Source: UMGS1649 sp045652705 (lineage in GTDB: Bacteria; Bacillota; Clostridia; TANB77; CAG-465). Taken from it: a stretch of DNA of 7,399 bases. The notes beneath the pieces are model-generated. The model had not been told where the DNA came from. It did not search any database and saw only the letters and a program-made list of their open reading frames with translations. The stretch spans positions 1-7,399 of the forward strand of contig JAZRUV010000038.1 of assembly GCA_045652705.1 (NCBI GenBank). The letters run 5' to 3'. Positions 1 through 4,739 of this stretch are shown one piece after another. The first letter of the stretch is position 1, and each line of letters begins with the position of its first letter. A program made the translations under genes and the position numbers.

Positions 1-1
1 A

Positions 2-415
2 GAAAATGCTGCGCATACAACTGATACAGATATGCTAGAAATCCCTCTAGAAGGCCAAGTAGCTGCAGGATTACCTATTCTTGCTGAAGAAAACATAGAA
101 GAATATGTAAAACTTCCTACAAGTATGGTAAAACAAAATACAAAATCTGAAAGTACATATATGTTAAAAGTTAAAGGCGATAGTATGATAAATGTAGGCA
201 TATACTCAGGAGACTATATAATAGTATCTAAATGTAGTACTGCAGAAAACGGTCAAATTATAGTGGCGTTAATTGATGATGAAGCTACAGTTAAAACTTT
301 CTATAAAGAAAAAGACTATATTAGATTACAACCAGAAAATGATACAATGGAACCAATAATTGTTAAAGATGCACAAATAATAGGTAAAGTTGTAGGTTTA
401 ATTAGAAGATTTTAA
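2..415 (+). CDS. lexA: LexA repressor, C-terminal autoprotease domain (5' partial)
   Basis: This is the SOS-response repressor. RecA filaments on single-stranded DNA stimulate its self-cleavage, which lifts repression of DNA-repair genes. The reading frame is open to the left edge, so the N-terminal winged-helix DNA-binding domain and true start lie outside; the in-frame ATG at 32 is an internal Met, not the start. Visible family hallmarks are the Ala-Gly cleavage site in VAAGLPILAEEN (scissile bond at about 67/68), the catalytic Ser in GDSM (codon 182-184) and the catalytic Lys in ATVKTF (codon 293-295), at the spacing expected for peptidase S24. The domain ends normally in a hydrophobic VVGLIRRF. 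The gene stops 50 bases before dpaB. A phage CI-type S24 repressor shares the fold, but the cleavage-site context and compact length favour LexA. Whether it regulates dinD or addA here cannot be told, because no clear operator is visible. Confidence 0.93.
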   Translation, partial: ENAAHTTDTDMLEIPLEGQVAAGLPILAEENIEEYVKLPTSMVKQNTKSESTYMLKVKGDSMINVGIYSGDYIIVSKCSTAENGQIIVALIDDEATVKTFYKEKDYIRLQPENDTMEPIIVKDAQIIGKVVGLIRRF

Positions 416-430
416 TGCACATGTCCAATA

Positions 431-458
431 CTCCGGCATAAAATATAATATGCCGGAG
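431..458 (+). promoter_or_regulatory. 10-bp hairpin covering the dpaB Shine-Dalgarno
   Basis: CTCCGGCATA (431-440) and TATGCCGGAG (449-458) are perfect reverse complements separated by an 8-base AT loop. The right arm contains the GGAG core of the dpaB ribosome binding site (GGAGGT, 455-460), eight bases before the ATG at 466. No T-run follows on either strand, so it does not look like an intrinsic terminator. With six G-C pairs in a very AT-rich region, it could hide the ribosome binding site in mRNA. The regulatory role is inferred; the pairing is seen directly. A protein-binding palindrome is the main alternative. Confidence 0.65.
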
Positions 459-465
459 GTAAATT

Positions 466-1044
466 ATGCTTAAAAACAAAAAAATAGGACTAGGTATAAC
501 TGGGTCGTTTTGTAATTTATCTAAGGTAAAACCTGAAATAGATATGTTAAAAGAAAAAGGTGTAGAAAAAATAATCCCTATAGTTTCATATAGTATATTA
601 AATGAATCAAACAGGTTCGGAACACCTGAAGAAATCTTAACATTATTAAAAAAGGAAACTGGCGAAGAAATTGTAGATACGATTACTAAAGCTGAACCAA
701 TAGGGCCTAAAAATTTAGTAGACATTATAGTTGTAGCACCTTGTACAGGCAACACATTAGCGAAGCTTGCAAATGGGATAACAGACACACCTGTACTTAT
801 GGCTATAAAAGGACATATTAGGAACAACAAACCTGTAGTTTTAGGAATTTCTACAAATGATGGACTTGGAGCAAATGGTGAAAATATATTAAAATTGTTA
901 AATACTAAAAATATTTATTTTATACCGTTTAAACAAGATGACCCAGAAAATAAGCCTAAATCTCTAGTATATGACTATACAAAAATGGTAGATACAATGG
1001 AATTGGCATTTAAAAACAAACAAATACAACCACTTATTATATAA
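466..1044 (+). CDS. dpaB: Dipicolinate synthase subunit B
   Basis: This 192-residue protein matches the flavoprotein-fold B subunit of dipicolinate synthase (SpoVFB). Together with DpaA it makes dipicolinic acid from a lysine-pathway intermediate in the mother cell during sporulation; the acid is loaded into the spore core with calcium. Recognisable parts are the N-terminal nucleotide-binding strand-loop KIGLGITGSFCNL (6-18), the APCTGNTLAKLANGITD segment (91-107), and the GISTNDGLGANGENI segment (127-141) typical of the family. Length agrees with the roughly 200-residue Bacillus subtilis protein. The start ATG has a strong GGAGGT site, itself folded into a hairpin. Unusually, no dpaA lies directly upstream; LexA does, and the aspartate/lysine genes that accompany it in Bacillus are absent. 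A rho-independent terminator follows, so the transcript ends here. No sigma-E, sigma-G or sigma-K promoter was confidently seen. Confidence 0.9.
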   Translation: MLKNKKIGLGITGSFCNLSKVKPEIDMLKEKGVEKIIPIVSYSILNESNRFGTPEEILTLLKKETGEEIVDTITKAEPIGPKNLVDIIVVAPCTGNTLAKLANGITDTPVLMAIKGHIRNNKPVVLGISTNDGLGANGENILKLLNTKNIYFIPFKQDDPENKPKSLVYDYTKMVDTMELAFKNKQIQPLII

Positions 1045-1058
1045 TATTAAAAGAAAAC

Positions 1059-1097
1059 ACGAGATATGTATATGCATTGTATATTATCTCGTTTTTC
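1059..1097 (+). terminator. Rho-independent terminator after dpaB
   Basis: ACGAGATA (1059-1066) pairs perfectly with TATCTCGT (1085-1092). The inner AT-rich bases can add a few imperfect pairs, and the stem runs into TTTTT at 1092-1096. It lies 14 bases past the dpaB stop and just before the promoter of the next unit, which is where a terminator is expected. The stem is only moderately GC-rich. Confidence 0.75.
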
Positions 1098-1110
1098 CTT
1101 GAATATTTGC

Positions 1111-1139
1111 TGTACAAACATTTAAAAATATTATATAAT
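1111..1139 (+). promoter_or_regulatory. Probable vegetative (sigma-A type) promoter
   Basis: A perfect TATAAT (1134-1139) is preceded, with a 17-base spacer, by TGTACA (1111-1116), which keeps four of six consensus -35 positions. It sits after the dpaB terminator and about 35 bases before the YbaK-like start, so it probably drives the YbaK-like and HAM1-like pair. AT-rich DNA produces TATAAT by chance, but the position supports it. Confidence 0.55.
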
Positions 1140-1175
1140 GTTGTAGTAATTAAAATGAGTAAAGGTGCAATATAT

Positions 1176-1645
1176 ATGTCACTAATAAAGGCAAAAGAAT
1201 ATTTGAAAAATATAATTTAGATAATAATATTTTGGAATTTGATACATCATCTGCTACAGTAGAATTAGCATCACAGGCAATAGAATGTGAACCAAAAGCG
1301 ATAGCAAAAACATTATCTTTTCTTGTTAATGCCAGTCCCATATTAATAGTAGCAGCTGGAGATGTTAAGGTAGATAATAGTAAATATAAACAACAATTTG
1401 GTGTAAAAGCTAAAATGATAGATAAAGAGCAAGTAGAAGAGCTAATTGGACATGCTGTAGGTGGGGTTTGTCCATTTGCTATAAATGAGGGAGTTAAAAT
1501 TTATTTAGATGATTCATTAAAGAAACTAGACACAATATATCCTGCCTGTGGTAGTTCAAATAGTGCTATAAAGTTAACATTACATGAGCTAGAACAAGTA
1601 ACAAACTATCTGGAGTGGATAGATGTTTGCAAACCAATAGTATAA
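1176..1645 (+). pseudogene. YbaK/EbsC-family aminoacyl-tRNA deacylase, frameshifted
   Basis: Members of this family hydrolyse mischarged tRNAs (YbaK: Cys-tRNA(Pro); ProX-type: Ala-tRNA(Pro)), protecting translation fidelity in the cytoplasm. The gene begins at ATG 1176, eight bases after AAAGGTG (1161-1167), and encodes MSLIKAKEYLK. It then runs into TAG at 1218-1220. Adding one A to the five-A run at 1206-1210 joins this exactly to the other frame, giving KKYNLDNNILEFDTSSATVE and a 156-residue protein of normal family length. Reconstructed features are the Lys in AIAKTLSF (about residue 45, the conserved functional Lys), GHAVGGVCPFAINEG and the C-terminal PACGSSNSAIKLT segment. The downstream frame alone could only start at TTG 1232, with no ribosome binding site. 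The break may be a real mutation, a homopolymer error, or less likely frameshifting. The HAM1-like gene follows after 18 bases, so the two are probably co-transcribed. Confidence 0.85.
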
Positions 1646-1663
1646 GAGGAAAGAGGAAACAAT

Positions 1664-2218
1664 ATGAAAAAAGTAACATATGTAACAGGAAATTGGGCGA
1701 AAATATTAAGTGCAAGACAGATACTAGAACCATTAGGCTTCGAAGTTGAACAAATAAAAATGGATGTTCCAGAAATCCAAAATGATTCAATAGAAGAAGT
1801 AGCTAAATTTTCGGCAAAATGGGCAAGTGATAAATTAAAATGTGCAGTTATAAAAAACGATAGTGGTTTGTGTATAGACGCATTAAATGGATTCCCAGGA
1901 CCATATACGCATTATGCTGACGATACAATAAAGGAAGATGGCATATTAAAACTTCTTGAAGGTGTTGAAAATAGAAATGCACATTTTGTAGAAGCATTAG
2001 CATATTGTGAATATGGTAAAGAACCTGTTGTGTTTACATCTATAACCAAAGGAACAATAGCTAAAGAAAAGTCAGGTGAATATGGATGGAGTTGGGATTT
2101 CATTTTTATTCCAGAAGGACAAACTAAAACTTTAGGTAACTTTAATGATGATGTAAGATTTAAATATTGGAATATGAATGGATATAGTAAACTAGCTAAG
2201 TATTTAGAAAATATTTAG
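1664..2218 (+). CDS. HAM1/RdgB-like non-canonical purine NTP pyrophosphatase, divergent
   Basis: The family cleaves ITP, dITP and XTP to the monophosphate and pyrophosphate, keeping deaminated purines out of DNA and RNA. This 184-residue protein has the N-terminal substrate loop TGNWAK (8-13), an acidic residue in VPEIQ (E37) and the metal/catalytic stretch NDSGLCIDALNGFPGPY (65-81, with D66). The FPGPY form resembles eukaryotic ITPA as much as E. coli RdgB. The C-terminal part departs from the classic family: the usual GFGxDPxF is GWSWDFIF (141-148), and the purine-recognition motif SHR is replaced around YWN (168-170). Base specificity may therefore differ, and I give no gene symbol. It starts at ATG 1664 behind AGAGGA (1652-1657), 18 bases after the YbaK-like frame, and probably shares the promoter at 1111-1139. 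No clear terminator follows. Confidence 0.82.
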   Translation: MKKVTYVTGNWAKILSARQILEPLGFEVEQIKMDVPEIQNDSIEEVAKFSAKWASDKLKCAVIKNDSGLCIDALNGFPGPYTHYADDTIKEDGILKLLEGVENRNAHFVEALAYCEYGKEPVVFTSITKGTIAKEKSGEYGWSWDFIFIPEGQTKTLGNFNDDVRFKYWNMNGYSKLAKYLENI

Positions 2219-2346
2219 ATATATTTATTCATGTATTATGTAGGAATCTGAGTAAAAAAGAGAAAATATAAATAATAATAAGATAATTATAGCTTAATAG
2301 AAATTTTTATATAACACAATAAAGAAAATGAGAAACTTAGAAGATA

Positions 2347-2388
2347 AAAGGAAGTGATATAATTGAACGAAAATAAAATAAATATTAA
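2347..2388 (+). repeat. 42-bp direct repeat, left copy (rbgA 5' end)
   Basis: This copy is identical over all 42 bases to 3842-3883; the two lie 1,495 bases apart in the same orientation. It contains the GGAAGTG ribosome binding site, the TTG start and eight-plus codons of rbgA. Identity stops abruptly on both sides (2346 A versus 3841 T; 2389 T versus 3884 C). Exact identity over this length that coincides with the start of a neighbouring gene is not expected by chance, even in AT-rich DNA. Confidence 0.95.
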
Positions 2389-2407
2389 TTTGGAAATGGG
2401 GACTTAA
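2363..2407 (+). pseudogene. Truncated rbgA stub (14 codons)
   Basis: Starting at the duplicated TTG, this frame reads MNENKININ, identical to the RbgA N-terminus, then LEMGT and a TAA stop (2405-2407). It keeps the ribosome binding site of rbgA, so it may still be translated as a 14-residue peptide just upstream of dinD, which starts at 2446. It is best read as the severed left end of rbgA. A leader-peptide role for dinD is possible but unsupported. Confidence 0.75.
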
Positions 2408-2445
2408 TGAAAACTTTAATATAATTAATAGAAATGGAGGTAACA

Positions 2446-3300
2446 ATGAAGAAAATAGGAAATAAATATACTAACAACGCTTTTGAAAATATTAAACATA
2501 TTGATGATTATGGAAATGAATATTGGTTTGCACGTGAATTACAAAAAGTTTTGGAATACAAAGATTGGAGAAATTTTCAAAAAGTAATAGATAAAGCAAT
2601 TGTATCAGCAAATAACAGTGTTTCAAATAAAGAAGATTGGGTTGTTGAAGTCAACAAGCCAATAAAAACTGGTAAAGGAAAAGAAGAAGCCATTAAAGAT
2701 TATAAACTTTCAAGATATATATGCTATTTGATAGTACAAAATGCAGATCCAAGTAAAGAAGTTGTTGCCTTAGGACAAACCTATTTTGCTATTCAAACAA
2801 GAAAACAAGAAATAACAGAACAAGAATATGATTCTTTATCAGATGATGAAAAAAGATTTTATCAAAGAAAATTAACAAAACAAGGTAATTATACATTACA
2901 AAAAGTAGCATCTTCTGCAGGTGTTAAGAATATGGCTGAATTTCATAATGCCGGATATAAAGGATTATACAATGGAGAAACTGCTGACGATATTTTCAAG
3001 AGGAAAAAATTAAGATACAGAGAAGATATTTTAGATAATATGAATGAAGATGAGTTGGTTGCTAATTTATTTAGAATAAATCAAACAAAACAAAGACTTA
3101 TAAGGGATAATGTACAAGGAGAAAAAGAAGCGAAAGATGTACATTATGAAGTTGGTAAGAAAGTTAGAAATGCAATTGCAGACATTGGTGGAATGATGCC
3201 CGAAGAAATGCCAACACCGAAAAAGAGCTTAAAAGAACTAGAAAGAGAAAAGAAGCAATTAGAAAATAAAGAGAAAAAACAGCTTGAAGGTATAAAATAA
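2446..3300 (+). CDS. dinD: DNA damage-inducible protein D (DinD), BRO-N-containing
   Basis: This 284-residue protein has the DinD pattern. It starts with a BRO-N-like domain (about 10-110) with an AFENIKHIDDYGNEYWFAREL entry and DYKLSRYICYLIVQNADPSK core. A conserved middle follows (GQTYFAIQTRKQE near 115-127, then AGVKNMAEFHNAGYKGLYNG), then an all-helical part with RINQTKQRLI and VGKKVRNAI, and PEEMPTP before a highly charged Lys/Glu tail likely to be coiled coil. E. coli DinD is 274 residues, LexA-controlled, and reported to inhibit RecA-promoted strand exchange; the role in Clostridia is less defined. I chose ATG 2446 because GGAGG (2436-2440) lies five bases before it; an in-frame ATG at 2434 overlaps that ribosome binding site. 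It lies 21 bases before the GNAT gene, so they probably form an operon, both within the repeat-bounded cassette. No LexA operator is visible upstream. Confidence 0.88.
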   Translation: MKKIGNKYTNNAFENIKHIDDYGNEYWFARELQKVLEYKDWRNFQKVIDKAIVSANNSVSNKEDWVVEVNKPIKTGKGKEEAIKDYKLSRYICYLIVQNADPSKEVVALGQTYFAIQTRKQEITEQEYDSLSDDEKRFYQRKLTKQGNYTLQKVASSAGVKNMAEFHNAGYKGLYNGETADDIFKRKKLRYREDILDNMNEDELVANLFRINQTKQRLIRDNVQGEKEAKDVHYEVGKKVRNAIADIGGMMPEEMPTPKKSLKELEREKKQLENKEKKQLEGIK

Positions 3301-3321
3301 ATAAAAAAAGAGGTGATATAT

Positions 3322-3843
3322 TTGAATTATGATAATATAAACATTAGAAAAGCAAAAGAAGCGGATATTGAACAAATTGCTACAATTAAAGTAGAAGGCT
3401 GGAGACAAGCATATGGTGATATAATCAATAAAAAATATTTAGAAAATATGTCTGTTTCTAATGAAATGCAAAAGTATACTGATGGTTATTATTCCTTAGA
3501 TACTGTTTTTGTTGCAGAGCAAGATAATGAAATTTTGTGCTTTTGTAGGGTATATGATTTTGATAATTCACCTTATGAAGATAAGAATATTGATTGTGAA
3601 ATTAGAGAAATTTATGTTAGACCAAATATAAAAAGAATGGGCATAGGAAGTAAAATATTTAAATACGTATTAAATTATTTTAAGGAAAAGGGAAAAAGGG
3701 AATTATATTTGGGCGTTTTTGAAGATAATTATAAATCAAGAAAATTTTATGAAAAAATGGGCGGTATTATCGGTGAAAAATCAAATTTAAAAATAGAAGA
3801 TAATATATATTCCACGGTTTCATATACCTATAAATTAAAGTAA
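3322..3843 (+). CDS. GNAT-family N-acetyltransferase
   Basis: This 173-residue protein belongs to the Gcn5-related N-acetyltransferase superfamily, which moves acetyl from acetyl-CoA to an amine. The substrate cannot be predicted. The N-terminal NIRKAKEADIEQIATIKVEG followed by WRQAYGDII is a common layout in small bacterial GNATs. The acetyl-CoA pyrophosphate loop is KRMGIGS (about 104-110) after the strand IREIYVRP. The C-terminal EDNYKSRKFYEKMGG (about 134-148) is the usual motif B. I chose TTG 3322 because GAGGTG (3310-3315) lies six bases before it; the in-frame GTG at 3313 falls inside that ribosome binding site. Its TTG-start leader resembles that of rbgA (29 of 38 bases). The stop codon touches the right 42-bp repeat, so rbgA starts only 14 bases later and is probably read on the same transcript. 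Confidence 0.87.
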   Translation: MNYDNINIRKAKEADIEQIATIKVEGWRQAYGDIINKKYLENMSVSNEMQKYTDGYYSLDTVFVAEQDNEILCFCRVYDFDNSPYEDKNIDCEIREIYVRPNIKRMGIGSKIFKYVLNYFKEKGKRELYLGVFEDNYKSRKFYEKMGGIIGEKSNLKIEDNIYSTVSYTYKLK

Positions 3844-3883
3844 AGGAAGTGATATAATTGAACGAAAATAAAATAAATATTAA
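3842..3883 (+). repeat. 42-bp direct repeat, right copy (functional rbgA start)
   Basis: This is the right copy, identical to 2347-2388. Here the ribosome binding site GGAAGTG (3845-3851) and TTG (3858) lead into the complete rbgA. It begins at the second base of the GNAT stop codon, marking a sharp cassette border. It also carries TGATATAAT (3850-3858), which looks like an extended -10 element but would start transcripts inside rbgA, so it is probably just start-site context. Confidence 0.95.
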
Positions 3884-4730
3884 CTGGTATCCTGGCCATA
3901 TGGCAAAGACGTTAAGAGAAATAAAAGCAGATATGAAGTTAATAGACATAGTACTTGTAATATTAGATGCAAGAATACCATTCTCATCTTTAAATAAAGA
4001 TGTATATGAGATAATAAAAACTAAGACAGTAATAATGGTATTTAACAAAGCAGATCTTGCAAATATTACAGCACTAAATAATGCAGAAGCAAAATATAAA
4101 AAAGAGGGATGTTATACAGTAAGAACAAATTCATTGACGGGTGAAGGTATAGATAAGCTTATTTCTCTTATACGTGAAATTGGTAAAAAAATTAAATATG
4201 AAAACAAAACAAGCAAATCATATAATGCTTTAAAACCTGTATATAGAGCATTAGTTGTTGGTGTACCTAATGTTGGGAAATCTAGTTTAATTAATAAAAT
4301 GTCGGGTAAAAAAAGTGCAGAAGTAGGGAACAAACCGGGGGTAACTAAGAGAAAGCAATGGCTAAAAGTTGGACAAGATATAGAGATAATGGATACACCT
4401 GGTCTTTTAAGCAAGAATTTAAAAGAACAAGGAACAGGTGAAAAACTTGCTATAGCTGCCACTATAAAAGAAGAAATATTGGACTTGGAGACACTTGCAT
4501 ATCACTTAATAAATATATTAATGTCTAATGATTGGTATGAGGCAATGTTCAAGGAAAGATATAAACTAGACTCAGATATAAATTCCATGGTAGAATTTGA
4601 AATATTAGATGAAATAGGAAGAAAAAGAGGAGCACTTTTAAAAGGAGATGTTGTAGATACAAATAAAGCTGCAAAAATACTTTTAGAAGATTACAGGAGT
4701 GGTAAAATAGGGAAAATAAGTTTAGAATAG
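3858..4730 (+). CDS. rbgA: Ribosome biogenesis GTPase RbgA (YlqF)
   Basis: RbgA is a GTPase for late assembly of the 50S ribosomal subunit and is essential in Bacillus subtilis. The 290-residue protein shows the circularly permuted GTPase order. First comes the N-terminal INWYPGHMAK signature (8-17), then G4 NKAD (63-66), G5-like NSLTGEG (91-97), G1 GVPNVGKSS (135-143), the G2 Thr in PGVTK (160-164) and G3 DTPG (179-182). A helical RNA-binding C-terminal part with EILDLETLAYHL and a GRKRG segment follows. Length fits the family (about 280). It begins at TTG with GGAAGTG seven bases upstream; no ATG or GTG alternative would preserve the N-terminal signature. Its stop codon overlaps the addA ribosome binding site, implying co-transcription. 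The 5' end, including the first eight codons, is duplicated upstream of dinD, so its natural promoter is probably now separated from it by 1.5 kb. Confidence 0.95.
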   Translation: MNENKININWYPGHMAKTLREIKADMKLIDIVLVILDARIPFSSLNKDVYEIIKTKTVIMVFNKADLANITALNNAEAKYKKEGCYTVRTNSLTGEGIDKLISLIREIGKKIKYENKTSKSYNALKPVYRALVVGVPNVGKSSLINKMSGKKSAEVGNKPGVTKRKQWLKVGQDIEIMDTPGLLSKNLKEQGTGEKLAIAATIKEEILDLETLAYHLINILMSNDWYEAMFKERYKLDSDINSMVEFEILDEIGRKRGALLKGDVVDTNKAAKILLEDYRSGKIGKISLE

Positions 4731-4739
4731 AGGTAAAAA

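Larger units (their letters stand above)
2219..2445 (+). other. Intergenic gap containing an rbgA 5'-end remnant
   Basis: This 227-base, very AT-rich stretch holds no gene of normal size. It contains the left copy of the 42-bp repeat (2347-2388) and the short stub open frame at 2363-2407. No convincing hairpin-plus-T-run terminator for the gene to the left was seen. TATAAT hexamers occur at 2358-2363 (as TGATATAAT, an extended -10 form) and at 2420-2425. Neither has a good -35, so they are only candidate promoters for dinD. No GAAC-N4-GTTC LexA operator was found. Confidence 0.6.
2347..3883 (+). mobile_element. Putative inserted dinD-GNAT cassette bounded by 42-bp repeats
   Basis: The dinD and GNAT genes sit exactly between two perfect copies of the rbgA 5' end, and the right repeat begins inside the GNAT stop codon. 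This suggests that a roughly 1.45-kb segment (2389-3841) was inserted at rbgA with the gene start duplicated, so that rbgA was kept intact. No transposase, integrase or terminal inverted repeats are present. A 42-bp duplication is longer than most transposon target duplications. Integrase-type gene-restoring attachment, loss of a larger element's core, or a recombination-mediated duplication are all open. The unit would excise by recombination between the repeats, leaving one copy. Mobility is inferred; the repeats are seen directly. Confidence 0.5.

Noticed and set aside
402..830. 142-residue open frame on the - strand over dpaB
   Set aside because: It is antisense to a clear family gene, low in complexity (Ser/Phe/Ile-rich) and without a ribosome binding site. 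The other - strand frames over rbgA and addA have the same character.
1107..1139. TTGCTG as the -35 for the TATAAT at 1134
   Set aside because: The spacer would be 21 bases, too long; TGTACA at 1111-1116 gives 17 bases.
1203..1220. Programmed -1 frameshift site in the YbaK-like gene
   Set aside because: In the reading frame the site is G AAA AAT, which lacks the X XXY YYZ pattern. No stable downstream stem was seen, and the family does not use frameshifting.
2434..2436. ATG as the dinD start
   Set aside because: It lies across the GGAGG ribosome binding site that serves the ATG at 2446; the four extra residues are not typical of the family.
2219..2445. LexA operator upstream of dinD
   Set aside because: No GAAC-N4-GTTC or near match was found. 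GAAC at 2366-2369 or so within the repeat is not followed by the second half-site.
3313..3315. GTG as the GNAT start
   Set aside because: It is inside the GAGGTG ribosome binding site; TTG at 3322 has the right spacing and a leader like that of rbgA.
2446..3843. dinD-GNAT as a toxin-antitoxin pair
   Set aside because: Acetyltransferase toxins pair with short ribbon-helix-helix-type antitoxins. DinD is a 284-residue BRO-N protein with no such domain, and the GNAT resembles ordinary small-molecule or general acetyltransferases.
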